56,120 nucleotides of DNA. Source: Dehalococcoidia bacterium (GTDB lineage Bacteria; Chloroflexota; Dehalococcoidia; Lucifugimonadales; Lucifugimonadaceae). The stretch lies in contig SHXW01000017.1 in assembly GCA_009693115.1 (NCBI GenBank), positions 1 to 56,120 on the forward strand. Direction: 5' to 3'. Below are positions 27,539 through 36,418 of the stretch, piece after piece (position 1 is the first letter of the stretch; each line of letters begins with the position of its first letter). Below the pieces are notes generated by a model that saw only the letters and a list, made by a program, of their open reading frames with translations, was not told the DNA's origin and made no database searches. The position numbers and the translations under genes were made by a program.

Positions 27539-28429
27539 ATGCCAGTACTCAGACTCATGGCGTCCCGCCACTCCGCCTTCTACAGCCCGCTCCTCGGCGC
27601 GATAACGGGCGGGTTCCTCACAGAAGAGGGATTTGACCCTGTCTATTCCCCGGTCCCGCCAGGCAAGACCGTCGCGCAGCTCCTCGCGGCCGGAGAGATA
27701 GACGTGGCGCAATCCGCCGTCTCAGGCAGTTGGGGGTCGCTTGAAAGGGGAGTCGAGCCACCAACCGTCCATTTCGCCCAGATCAACGAACGCGACGGCT
27801 TCTTTATCGCAGCGCGCAGGGCTGGCCCAAAGTTCGCCTGGGCCGATCTGCTCACTGGGGGTTTCATGTATGTCCATGGCGGCCAACCCCAGGCAATGCT
27901 CGCTTACGCCATGCACAAGAAGGGTGTTGACCTGGGCAACGCTGCACAAGCCATCAACGCCGGTTCGACAGACAACATGATGGGCGAGTGGCGTGGGGGC
28001 AAGGGCGACTATTTTCACGAGCAGGGCCCATACCCGCAGCAGCTTGAATTTGAACGCGCCGGGCGTGTCGTCGCCTCTGTCGGCGAGGTTATTGGTCCGG
28101 TCGCCTTCAGCAGCCTCTCGGCGACGCGCGACTGGCTCAGGAAGCCCGATGCGAAACGGTTCATGCGCGCCTACCGCAAGACCCGAGAGTGGATCAACAA
28201 GGCGTCCGCCTCCGAAATCGCGCGTTCTGAGAAGACCTTCTTTCCGGACATAGATCTCGCCGTCCTGACGAAAACCATCGAGGCATATCAGAAACTCGGC
28301 TGCTGGCCCACGGCCGTGACCATCTCCCACGCCGCCTACGACGTTGCGCTAGACGTGTTCCTGCACTCGAAGCTCATCACGAAACGCCACCCGTACGAAC
28401 AGGTCATCGTCCCGCCGCCGGACGCGTGA
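27539..28429 (+). CDS. THI5/NMT1-like substrate-binding domain protein without signal peptide
   Basis: A 296-residue protein resembling the SsuA/THI5 class of periplasmic binding folds: an N-terminal FLTEEGFDPVYSPVPPG segment, IDVAQSAVSGSWGSLERG (the usual D-hinge strand) and a helical C-terminal half. The start is secure (AAGGAAAC six bases before the ATG) and there is no signal peptide or lipobox, so the protein should be cytoplasmic. No permease or ATPase is nearby. THI5-type proteins bind or make thiamine pyrimidine, and others bind taurine or nitrate; which applies is unknown. It is divergent from the epimerase gene. Confidence 0.7.
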   Translation: MPVLRLMASRHSAFYSPLLGAITGGFLTEEGFDPVYSPVPPGKTVAQLLAAGEIDVAQSAVSGSWGSLERGVEPPTVHFAQINERDGFFIAARRAGPKFAWADLLTGGFMYVHGGQPQAMLAYAMHKKGVDLGNAAQAINAGSTDNMMGEWRGGKGDYFHEQGPYPQQLEFERAGRVVASVGEVIGPVAFSSLSATRDWLRKPDAKRFMRAYRKTREWINKASASEIARSEKTFFPDIDLAVLTKTIEAYQKLGCWPTAVTISHAAYDVALDVFLHSKLITKRHPYEQVIVPPPDA

Positions 28430-28441
28430 CCTCCAGCCAAC

Positions 28442-28462
28442 CCTCTCCTGCCAGGGGAGAGG
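28442..28462. repeat. Dispersed palindromic repeat
   Basis: CCTCTCC-loop-GGAGAGG inverted repeat immediately after the THI5-like gene, a short copy of the family. Confidence 0.65.
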
Positions 28463-28503
28463 AGGTGGATTGCGGCGGGATCGGGAGTTGGTCTTGACGC
28501 CCT

Positions 28504-28540
28504 CACCCCAACCCTCTCCCGTCGGGAGAGGGTTGGGGTG
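28504..28540. terminator. Perfect repeat hairpin between convergent genes, probable two-way terminator
   Basis: A perfect 17-bp stem (arm CACCCCAACCCTCTCCC) with a 3-nt loop GTC. It lies 75 bases after the THI5-like stop and 5 bases after the M81 stop on the opposite strand. It is the best-preserved copy of the dispersed repeat. No U tract follows, so termination is inferred from position. Confidence 0.6.
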
Positions 28541-28544
28541 GAGG

Positions 28545-30044
28545 CTATCCCTCGTACTTCACGTCCAGGTCGAACGGATAGAGTTTGCGGCGGTGGTGGT
28601 ACTTGAACGAACCCATGTCGGCAGCCGTCACGCCGGGCGTGTTCGCCATGATGATTTCACGCGCTATGGGCTCGTACGCCGCCCGGGGTGAAACTGTGCC
28701 CTTGCAGATCACCACGTGGTACCTCTCGGGGAAAACCCCGATCGAATAGTGCTGCTGGCGGCTCATGTTCCCCACGCCCCGGTTGGTGTGCAGCACGAGC
28801 GTATGCCCGTCCGTAGTGTCAAGCGCGACAGTAGGTCCATACTCGAAAAACCGCCACCCGCCGTGGATGGGAGTCGGCTCCTCGAACTTCCCGTCCGAAA
28901 TCACTCGCACGTGCCCTGCCACCTCGATCGGCTGCCCGTGCATTGTGTCCGTCTTGCCGCCCACCTTCAGCTTTACTTCTGCCCCCACGCCAGCGCGAAT
29001 GCACGCCTGCACAGCTTCGGGGTCAAACAGGCTCATTAGCAGGCTGTGCGGGCCGGCTATCCCCTGGCGCTTCGCCTCGGCGAGGATGTGCGTCGAGTCA
29101 GCCGAACCTCCGCCGCCCACATTGTCTCCCACGTCCATGATCACCGTGGGTTGCCCGCCTGCGGGAGCGGCCTTCGCCCGTTTCAAAGCATCACCCAGCG
29201 ACGGCGAGTCGTTTTGAAGTTGCGCGCGCCGCTCCCACGCCCGGCGCGCCAACCATTTTGCGTGCTGCTCCGCCAGCTTGTGGTCATTGTTCGTGACCAC
29301 CAGAAAAGAGATGCCCATGTGCTCAACATCGGCGTACGGGAAACCCTGGCCGCACGAGGCCGAAAGCACCCCCGGCTTCTTCACCACCTCGGCAACATCG
29401 TCCATTATTTCCTTCATCGCGCCGAACGCCGTCGGCTGCTTGACGATGTTGATGATCATTGGCACCTGCTCAAGGTGCTGCACGGGCTTGATCTCGCCCC
29501 TGATCGTCCGCACAAGAAGTTCCGACGCCTCGATGGCGCGTTCGACCGGGTCAAGGTGCGGGTTCGTGCGGTAAACGACGACGGCCGTTGTGTTAGCCAG
29601 CTGCTTTTGCGTGATATTTGAGTGGAGGTCCAGCGTCATCACAACCGGGACCTTGGGGCCGACCAGGTTCTTCACCAGCCGGGCCACTTCGCCGTCCATG
29701 TCTGGGAACTCCTCGGACACCGCTGCGCCGTGCTGGGCGAGGAGCACGCCGTCCCATGGGCCTTGTTTCTTCAACATGTCCAGCATCTCGCCCGTGATCC
29801 GGTCAAAGGCGTCCTTGGTGATCGTCCCTGTCGGGCCGGTAAAGGTGAAGAGCAGGGGGCCAAGCTCGAATTCGTATTTCGCCGCGCCCTTGAAATATCC
29901 GGTGAGGGTCGAGTTGGCCGTGGCGTGCCTCTTCGCGATTTCGGCACCTCGAACGAATTCAAAATTGACGAAGTCCTGGTAGGTCGTCTTGATTGTCTGG
30001 AAAGTGTTTGTCTCGTGAAGAAAACCGAGTGCCGCAATGCGCAT
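28545..30044 (-). CDS. M81 family metallopeptidase (MlrC-like)
   Basis: A 499-residue protein of the MlrC/M81 family, named after microcystin LR degradation protein C. Metal-binding and family marks are LGFLHETNTF near the start, LLAQHGAAVSEEFPDMDGE, TLDLHSNIT, YRTNPHLDP and DVGDNVGGGGSADST. These enzymes are predicted zinc amidohydrolases acting on small linear peptides or amides; most have no known substrate. The open frame extends to 30230 but reads through repeat sequence (LTQPSPTG). The ATG at 30044 follows CGGAG at six bases. It lies just downstream of valS on the same strand. Confidence 0.88.
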   Translation of the reverse strand: MRIAALGFLHETNTFQTIKTTYQDFVNFEFVRGAEIAKRHATANSTLTGYFKGAAKYEFELGPLLFTFTGPTGTITKDAFDRITGEMLDMLKKQGPWDGVLLAQHGAAVSEEFPDMDGEVARLVKNLVGPKVPVVMTLDLHSNITQKQLANTTAVVVYRTNPHLDPVERAIEASELLVRTIRGEIKPVQHLEQVPMIINIVKQPTAFGAMKEIMDDVAEVVKKPGVLSASCGQGFPYADVEHMGISFLVVTNNDHKLAEQHAKWLARRAWERRAQLQNDSPSLGDALKRAKAAPAGGQPTVIMDVGDNVGGGGSADSTHILAEAKRQGIAGPHSLLMSLFDPEAVQACIRAGVGAEVKLKVGGKTDTMHGQPIEVAGHVRVISDGKFEEPTPIHGGWRFFEYGPTVALDTTDGHTLVLHTNRGVGNMSRQQHYSIGVFPERYHVVICKGTVSPRAAYEPIAREIIMANTPGVTAADMGSFKYHHRRKLYPFDLDVKYEG

Positions 30045-30153
30045 TGTTGTCTCCGTTGCCACCATGCCAGTGGGAGATGGTTGGGTGAGGGAGAAGTCTC
30101 CCCCACATTCGAGATTGTTACTGAAGTCCGTGGCAGCCGTTTGTAGGCTGTTG

Positions 30154-33114
30154 TTACGTCGTCGGTATTGACTGCACCGGGATGATTTGCGCGAAGTACC
30201 GTCCTTCCGGCATGGCGCCGTCGCCTGCAAGTTCGGCGGAGTTTACTCCAGACGCAGACTCCACGTCGTGGATCACGGGCCGGAGCAGGGCGACGCCGGG
30301 AGCATCCGAAACAAGCTTCAGATTCGAGAGGGGCGCTCCGATACTGATACCTGCTTCGGTCTTGGCCTTGCGGACGGCGGCAATGGCCTCGCACGCGGCC
30401 TTGAAAGACCCTGCGTTGGCAGGCGCAGTGACGGACGAGAGGGTGTGGTTGGAGGGCATGGCATCGACCCGCTCCCTCTCCGTCTCACCAATAGGGTGAG
30501 GGGAGTTGGGCCAGGGCGCGGTGTGGACAGACGGGACGCCGGTCTCAGCGGCGAATGCCCATGACCAGACCTCGTCGCAGATATTCGGCGTGAATGGGGC
30601 GAAGAGCCGCAGGAACGTGGAAAGGCTCAGGCGCAGTGTGGAGACCGCCGAAGCGCGACCCGCGGAGTCGCTCTCTGACCGAGCGCGGGCTTTTACAAGC
30701 TCGATGTAGTTGTCAGTAAACCCGCTCCAAAAGAACGACTCTGCGAATTCCAGCGCCTGCGCGAACTCGAACCGATCAAAGGCCTCGGTGGCCTTCCGGG
30801 CGACCTCCTGCAGCTCGGCGATGTAGGCGCGGTCAAGTTCGTTTGTGATGGCGGTGTGTTTTCCCGCCCCAGTTGACTGGTGTGAGGAGTGATTGCCAGG
30901 CCGTTCGGCGGCCTGAGGTTGCGGGGACTGCTGCAGCACAAACTTCCCGGCGTTGAACAACTTCGTCACGAGCCGCTTGCCGACCTTGAACACCTGCTCG
31001 TCGAAAGCTGTGTCCATCCCCAACCGGGCAGACGCCGCCCAGTAGCGCACGCCATCCGCTCCGTATTGATCAAGCAGGTGGTGCGGTGTCACGACGTTGC
31101 CCTTGGATTTGGACATCTTCTTGCGGTCCGGATCCAGGATCCAGCCCGAGATCACGACGTTCCGCCACGGCACGTCATCCTGATGCAGCATCGCTTTGGC
31201 GATAGTGTAAAAAGCCCACGTTCGGATGATCTCGTGGCTCTGCGGCCGCACGTCCATCGGAAATAGCTCGGCCATGTGATCGTCAGCCTCGCCCCAACCG
31301 CTGACGATCTGCGGCGACAGTGATGACGTGAACCATGTGTCGAAAACGTCCGGCTCGCCAGTGAACCCGCCCGGCTTGCCGCGCTGCGACTCGTCGTACC
31401 CGTGCGGCGTCTGCGTCATGGGATCAACGGGCAACTGATCGGGTCGGGCCACGATGGGCTGGCTGTAATCGGGGACGCCCTCACCGTTGAGCCGGTACCA
31501 GACCGGGATGGGCACGCCGAAATACCGTTGACGTGAGATGCACCAGTCCACGTTAAGGTTCTCGACCCAGTTCTCGTATCGCTTGCGCATGAAGTCCGGG
31601 TGCCACGCGATGCGGCGTCCCATTTCAAGCAACCTGTCCTTTTTGTCAACGAGACGCACAAACCACTGGCGAGTCGTCAGGTATTCGAGTGGCGATTCGC
31701 CTTTCTCGTAGTAGCGGACGGCGTGTGTGACGGGCTTTGGTTCGGCGATTAGCGGAGCGCGAACACTCACGCCCGGACCCTCTCCCTGCAAGGGAGATGG
31801 AATAACTGAAAGAGCGCTGTTCGAAGAGTCGCGCAGCATCTCGACAACCGCGGCCCGCGCCGAGGGAAGCCGCTTGCCGACGAGCTTCATGTAGTTCGCG
31901 TTGGCCTGCTCCGGCCTGTCGCTGTCCCACCCGGGCGAGCCGAATGTACGAGGCAGCACGCGCCCGTTCTTGCCTACCATCTGACGCAAGGCCAGTTTGT
32001 GTTCGCGCCACCAGACCACGTCCGTCTGGTCGCCGAACGTACATACCATCAGGATGCCTGTGCCTTTTTCCCTGTCCACAAGCTCGCTTGCGAATATGGG
32101 TACGCTGGCGAAGAAGACGGGCGTGATCGCGTGCCTGCCGATCAGGCCCTTGTACCGCGTGTCTTCGGGATGTACAGCCACGCCCACACATGCCGCGAGA
32201 AGTTCCGGACGCGTGGTCGAAATGATGAAGGAGTTCTGTCCCACGTCCTGGACCGCTCCCTGTGAGGGGGAAGCGAGTTTCACCACCCCGAACTCTATGT
32301 CGTGGTACGCGCCCTGTTTCTCCCTGTCCTCCACCTCCGCCTGTGCCACCGCAGTCTGGAAGTCCACGTCCCACATCGTCGGGGCCTCTACCTGATAGAC
32401 ATGGCCCTTTTGCGCGAGGTCAAGGAAACTGCGCTGCGCGATGCGGCGGCAGCGATCGTCTATCGTGGCGTACTCTTCGCGCCAGTCTATGGACAGCCCC
32501 AGTCGTTGGAAGAGGTCGCGAAATATCACCTCGTCCGCGGCTGTTACGGTGTGGCAAAGCTCGATAAAGTTTTGCCGTGAGATCACGAGAGGCGCCTCAT
32601 CCTCCGGCCTGACCTTCACCCCCTTCGGCGCGCCCAGCACCGGGATGCCTGATGCCGCCGCAGTCTGCGCCGCGCCACCCTGATCCGTCACGCTCTGGGC
32701 TTGCCGATTGGCCTCATCCTTTCGCTCATGAACCGGCGTCAGGTTCAAACCGGGGCGGTAAGGCACCCCCGGCTCCGCCCGAACGTTGAAATAGTTCTGC
32801 ACCCGCCGCTCCGTCGGCAGACCGTTGTCGTCCCAGCCCATCGGGTAGCAGATGTTCCAGCCGCGCATGCGCCGGTAGCGTACGTTTACGTCCTGGTGGG
32901 TGTAGGAGAAGACGTGGCCCATGTGTAGTGACCCCGACACCGTAGGCGGCGGAGAGTCCACGACGAAAGACCATTCCCGTGGCGCGCTCCTATCGCGTTC
33001 GAAGATGTGCAGACGCTGCCACTCTGCGCGCCAGCGCGCCTCTGTAACAGCGGCGTCATAATTCTTAGACAACGCCGAAATGTCAGGTCCCCTGTTCTCA
33101 CCGTCCTGGGCCAT
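30154..33114 (-). CDS. valS: Valyl-tRNA synthetase with repeat-derived insertions
   Basis: A 986-residue class I synthetase. HMGH (residues 64-67) after SPPPTVSGSL, the editing domain (STTRPELLAACVGVAVHPED) and KMSKSKGN (about residue 664) identify ValS. The usual C-terminal coiled-coil arm is not evident, as in the shorter bacterial type. Three segments look like translated dispersed repeats: ASPSQGA at about residue 283, [11 protein letters not shown] at about 441, and PHPIGETERERV at about 875; a further low-complexity stretch (QQSPQPQAAERPGNHSSHQ) lies near 740. These inserts fall between conserved blocks, so the enzyme is probably active. The ATG at 33114 has AGGA upstream. Located 24 bases after the DUF1801 gene. 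Confidence 0.93.
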   Translation of the reverse strand: MAQDGENRGPDISALSKNYDAAVTEARWRAEWQRLHIFERDRSAPREWSFVVDSPPPTVSGSLHMGHVFSYTHQDVNVRYRRMRGWNICYPMGWDDNGLPTERRVQNYFNVRAEPGVPYRPGLNLTPVHERKDEANRQAQSVTDQGGAAQTAAASGIPVLGAPKGVKVRPEDEAPLVISRQNFIELCHTVTAADEVIFRDLFQRLGLSIDWREEYATIDDRCRRIAQRSFLDLAQKGHVYQVEAPTMWDVDFQTAVAQAEVEDREKQGAYHDIEFGVVKLASPSQGAVQDVGQNSFIISTTRPELLAACVGVAVHPEDTRYKGLIGRHAITPVFFASVPIFASELVDREKGTGILMVCTFGDQTDVVWWREHKLALRQMVGKNGRVLPRTFGSPGWDSDRPEQANANYMKLVGKRLPSARAAVVEMLRDSSNSALSVIPSPLQGEGPGVSVRAPLIAEPKPVTHAVRYYEKGESPLEYLTTRQWFVRLVDKKDRLLEMGRRIAWHPDFMRKRYENWVENLNVDWCISRQRYFGVPIPVWYRLNGEGVPDYSQPIVARPDQLPVDPMTQTPHGYDESQRGKPGGFTGEPDVFDTWFTSSLSPQIVSGWGEADDHMAELFPMDVRPQSHEIIRTWAFYTIAKAMLHQDDVPWRNVVISGWILDPDRKKMSKSKGNVVTPHHLLDQYGADGVRYWAASARLGMDTAFDEQVFKVGKRLVTKLFNAGKFVLQQSPQPQAAERPGNHSSHQSTGAGKHTAITNELDRAYIAELQEVARKATEAFDRFEFAQALEFAESFFWSGFTDNYIELVKARARSESDSAGRASAVSTLRLSLSTFLRLFAPFTPNICDEVWSWAFAAETGVPSVHTAPWPNSPHPIGETERERVDAMPSNHTLSSVTAPANAGSFKAACEAIAAVRKAKTEAGISIGAPLSNLKLVSDAPGVALLRPVIHDVESASGVNSAELAGDGAMPEGRYFAQIIPVQSIPTT
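30472..30510. repeat. Palindromic repeat inside valS (3' part)
   Basis: CTCACC-N5-GGTGAG core (30484-30500) with flanking CTCCC and GGGAG arms. On the minus strand it encodes SPHPIGETERE, a peptide typical of this repeat in its other frame. Confidence 0.55.
31778..31800. repeat. Palindromic repeat inside valS (central copy)
   Basis: TCTCCCT-GCA-AGGGAGA inverted repeat with further pairing outside one mismatch. On the minus strand it encodes IPSPLQGEG within ValS near residue 441. Confidence 0.75.
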
Positions 33115-33138
33115 GGTTCCTTTTCCTGCTCCTGGTGT

Positions 33139-33525
33139 TCAACTCTTCAGTGATGAGTCTTGCCTGGGCGGCAGTAACCCCATTGCCTGATCTGACGCCT
33201 CTTTGATGTACGGCCTGAGCTTCACGAACAGGCCTTCGTCATATTCCCATATCTTCACGTGACGCAGGCCCTTCCCGGTCCCTTCGATTACTCCGTCCGG
33301 GTCAGGCAGCGTGGCCCCGGAGAAGAAACCGAGGTGGACATAACGTTTCTGGTCGGCGATGTAGATCGCGTCCCTGCCCTTGGAAAAGACTGGGTTGCCC
33401 CACTTGATGGCTTCCTTGAACTTGGGGTCAACATCCAGCACCAATGTGCGGAGCCGTTCGGCGATGCGCCTGTGCTCGGGAGAAACCGAAGCCATCCACT
33501 CGTCAATGCTGCTTGCCTTGGGCAC
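33139..33525 (-). CDS. DUF1801 (YdhG-like) domain protein
   Basis: A 128-residue protein matching the DUF1801/YdhG fold: SIDEWMASVSPEHRRIAERLR, KEAIKWGNPVFSKG, YIADQKRYVHLGFFSGATL and GKGLRHVKIWEYDEG. Members are related to a Bacillus iron chaperone for frataxin-type function, but most are uncharacterised. The frame is open to 33699; the GTG at 33525 is preferred because AAAGGAGGGGAG sits eight bases upstream and homology begins there. It directly precedes valS, from which it is 24 bases away, so the two are probably cotranscribed. Confidence 0.8.
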   Translation of the reverse strand: MPKASSIDEWMASVSPEHRRIAERLRTLVLDVDPKFKEAIKWGNPVFSKGRDAIYIADQKRYVHLGFFSGATLPDPDGVIEGTGKGLRHVKIWEYDEGLFVKLRPYIKEASDQAMGLLPPRQDSSLKS

Positions 33526-33702
33526 GCAGGTCTCCCCTCCTTTGGTGACTTTCTCAGAATTCCCCCTCCACGTTAAGGTTGGCCGGGATCTGGTGAGGGA
33601 GAAGCATCCGGCACCCTCGAGGAGCTCTCTCAGTCCAGTCGTTGCGCCTCGGATTATCCCGCCGCAGGGCCACATCCTGACCAAATTGTGGCCCTTCACC
33701 AG

Positions 33703-34584
33703 CTATTGAAGATGCCGGTTGCGCCGTTTGACTGGCCGCGGATTCTCGCCCGCGCCCTCTCTGGACAACGCCCCTTCGCCCGCATTCGGCACGGCCCGTT
33801 CGGTGAGGCGATCTAGCAGACGTCTCTCCTGCGCCACCCGCATCCGCTCAAATTGCGTAAGCCCTTTGCGCGTATCGCTCGCCAGACGGGCAGGGTCCAT
33901 CAGCTTCATCCTGCGCTTAAACAGCCAGTACGTGAACGCGTCAACATCAGCAAGAGACGCATGATCCCGTTTAGGTCCGCTCTCGCCGCGCTGTCGTTCT
34001 TTATCCTCGGCGCAGAATTCAGGCCAGAGGGATTCATATGGTGCCTCGTACAACCGCTCGAACGCCTCGTCGCGGGAACGCTCTGTCGCAGAGACGCCGA
34101 GGGCTACTTGCCGCTTCGTGACTTCGGCCTCGACGGACGCTAGTAGTGCCCGTTCGACCGTCACCCCGTAGAAATAGTTCAGGTGAGACCTGTACTTCTC
34201 CACGCCCAGGAGCCGTGTGAACTCTGCCTCAGCGAACCCGCCTGCCGGGTCGGGGTCATTGATCCACGAGTTGAGGGCAGCGGGTGGCAGGGCATCCCCA
34301 ACTGTCCCCGCCAGCCTTAAGGCAAGCAGCCGCCAGTCAAACGCCTCGCCTCCAATCAGGTAGTCGAGACGCTGCCCTTCTGTGTCCTCATCAGCGAGCG
34401 GCCACTGTGCCACCGCCTCTAAAAGGGCCGCTTTCCAGTCGCACTCCGGTACGCGCAGGCGCTTTTTCAGCGCAGCAATGACCTTTCCCACCTCCCGGTT
34501 CATCGCCGCGTCAGGGACGTGGACGACCTTGACGGTCGGCTCGGTAGCCTCGTGGCCGGTGTTTTTGGGGGAGAGTTCAGGCAC
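33703..34584 (-). CDS. Uncharacterised protein coupled to polX
   Basis: A protein of up to 293 residues without a recognised family. It is acidic to basic mixed, rich in Glu, Arg, Leu and Ala, mostly helical in appearance, without membrane segments or a signal. The C-terminus is strongly basic (RPVKRRNRHLQ). The GTG start at 34584 overlaps the polX stop by eight bases, suggesting coupling; an ATG at 34503 (MNREVGKVIAAL) is the alternative. Visible segments such as YLIGGEAFDWRLLALRLAG and WLFKRRMKLMDPARLASDTRKG suggest a folded enzyme or regulatory protein. Its position between polX and the DUF1801 gene hints at nucleic acid work, but that is only context. Confidence 0.6.
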   Translation of the reverse strand: MPELSPKNTGHEATEPTVKVVHVPDAAMNREVGKVIAALKKRLRVPECDWKAALLEAVAQWPLADEDTEGQRLDYLIGGEAFDWRLLALRLAGTVGDALPPAALNSWINDPDPAGGFAEAEFTRLLGVEKYRSHLNYFYGVTVERALLASVEAEVTKRQVALGVSATERSRDEAFERLYEAPYESLWPEFCAEDKERQRGESGPKRDHASLADVDAFTYWLFKRRMKLMDPARLASDTRKGLTQFERMRVAQERRLLDRLTERAVPNAGEGALSREGAGENPRPVKRRNRHLQ

Positions 34585-36352
34585 GGGGTGCGCCGGTAAT
34601 CCTGGCCAGCAGCGAATATCGTTCGCTCTTGGGCGAGGATAAGAAGGCGCGTAACTCCTCGAACGGCAGGGTGTTGACAACACGCCACCGCTCGCACCAG
34701 CCCCGCCGCGCAATTTGCACCCCGTAGCGCATATCGAGGAAGTCAGTTGCCCGGTGCGAGTCAGTGCTTATGGCGAAGGCTACACCAAGCTCCACGGCGC
34801 GCCGCACGTGCGCGTCCTTCAGATCCAGCCGTTCCGCCGATGCGTTGACCTCCAGCAGTGTGCCCGTCTCGACTGCCACCCGACAGATTGCATCGAAGTC
34901 CAGGTCAACCGGCGCTCGACGTTTCATCAGGCGCGTCGTCAGGTGGGCGACGATGTCCACATGAGGGCTGTGCATGGCCTTGATAATGCGGGCCGTCATT
35001 GTGTCCCTGCTCTGGTCCATCGCAGAGTGGATGGAACCGAGAACCACGTCCAGGTCCATTAGAGCATCGTCGGGATAATCGAGCGAGCCGTCGGGCAGGA
35101 TGTCCATCTCGGTGCCTGCGAGGAGCCGGATCCCCGGCGACTTCGCGTCCAGCCCGCGCACGGCGCGCGTGTGCTCCCGCAGTAGCTCGGCGTTTAACCC
35201 GCTGGCAACGGTCTGCGACTGCGAATGGTCCGTGACGGCCAGGTACTGCCAGCCGCGGGACTTGGCGGACGCGACCATCTCTGCGAGCGGTGCCTTGCCG
35301 TCCGTCCAGTCCGTGTGCGAATGGAGGTCGCCCCTGATGTCTTCCATCTCCACCGGGTGCGATAGCAGGTTTTGTGAGGCGGCTTCCAATTCCCCGGAGT
35401 CTTCGCGCATTTCAGGCGGGATGAAGGGCAGGCCGAGCCGACGATAGACTGCCTCCTCGGTCGCAAATGTTTCCATACGGCCCGTCGCTGCGTCGGTCAG
35501 CCCGTACTCGTTCAGCGACAGCCCCATCTGCTGCGCCCGCTCGCGCAGCCTCATCCCGTGCTGCTGCGACCCTGTGAAATAGAGCAGCAGCCCGCCGAAT
35601 GCGTCGTCGGCCGTCACGCGCAGGTCCACCTGCAACGCGCCGTCAATGACGATGCTGCCCTTCGTGTCTTCGCTCTCCATCACGTCCTTCACGAATGGCA
35701 GGGACACGAACGCTGCGATCACTGCCGCCGGGTCGTCCGCGGTGCAGAGAAGGTCGATATCGCCGACGGTCTCACACCCGCGGCGTAGGCTGCCTGCAAA
35801 CCCCAGGTTGCGCACTCCGGGGCACGCAGCCTGCAACGCAGTCATTACGCGCGCTGCCTCGGGCATGGCCTCACCGAGAGGGACGCGGTCGCCCTGAGAC
35901 ATCCGGTGTTTCAGGTGTCGGAGGATGTTCGCCGCGCTCTTTTCTCCAATGCGTGGCAATTTTGCGAAGGTCCCGCTTTCCAGCGCCATTTCAAGCTCGG
36001 ACAGGTTTTTTATGCCGAGTTCCTGCGTTGCCTTCAGGGCCGTCTTCGGCCCTATGCCAGGCACCTTCATCAGGTCCAGCACGCCTACCGGGAATTCAGC
36101 CTTCAACCTGTCGTAGTAGCTCAGGCTGCCAGTGGCGGCGATCTCTTGCACCTTGCTGGTGATGGCCTCGCCGAAGCCGGGTATCGCCCGGAGCTTTTCT
36201 GCGTCCGCGGCTACGTCCGTAAGCTGGAACGACAGGTTTCCTATCGTCTCTGCCGCCCGCTCATATGCGCGGATCTTGAACACAGACTCGCCATTGAGTT
36301 GCAATAGCGCGGCGATATCCGCAAACATCCGGGCGATCTGCGTGTTGTTCAT
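34577..36352 (-). CDS. polX: DNA polymerase X with PHP domain
   Basis: A 591-residue bacterial PolX. Order: helix-hairpin-helix regions (IPGFGEAITSKVQEIAATG, VPGIGPKTALKATQELG), the nucleotidyltransferase palm with GSLRRG (187-192) and GDID (197-200) and a third aspartate in VDLRV, then a C-terminal PHP domain starting DLHSHTDWTDG (about 340) and ending FAISTDSHRATDF. It fills gaps and trims 3' ends in base excision repair. One PHP motif reads AHLTTR where most family members have AHPTGR, which may weaken nuclease activity. The ATG at 36352 has a weak ribosome site. Confidence 0.93.
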   Translation of the reverse strand: MNNTQIARMFADIAALLQLNGESVFKIRAYERAAETIGNLSFQLTDVAADAEKLRAIPGFGEAITSKVQEIAATGSLSYYDRLKAEFPVGVLDLMKVPGIGPKTALKATQELGIKNLSELEMALESGTFAKLPRIGEKSAANILRHLKHRMSQGDRVPLGEAMPEAARVMTALQAACPGVRNLGFAGSLRRGCETVGDIDLLCTADDPAAVIAAFVSLPFVKDVMESEDTKGSIVIDGALQVDLRVTADDAFGGLLLYFTGSQQHGMRLRERAQQMGLSLNEYGLTDAATGRMETFATEEAVYRRLGLPFIPPEMREDSGELEAASQNLLSHPVEMEDIRGDLHSHTDWTDGKAPLAEMVASAKSRGWQYLAVTDHSQSQTVASGLNAELLREHTRAVRGLDAKSPGIRLLAGTEMDILPDGSLDYPDDALMDLDVVLGSIHSAMDQSRDTMTARIIKAMHSPHVDIVAHLTTRLMKRRAPVDLDFDAICRVAVETGTLLEVNASAERLDLKDAHVRRAVELGVAFAISTDSHRATDFLDMRYGVQIARRGWCERWRVVNTLPFEELRAFLSSPKSERYSLLARITGAPRA

Positions 36353-36418
36353 GGCAGGGAATTATGCGCCAATGGTGACACCTCCCATGAACGGGGGAGT
36401 GTGTGGATCAGCCATCCT

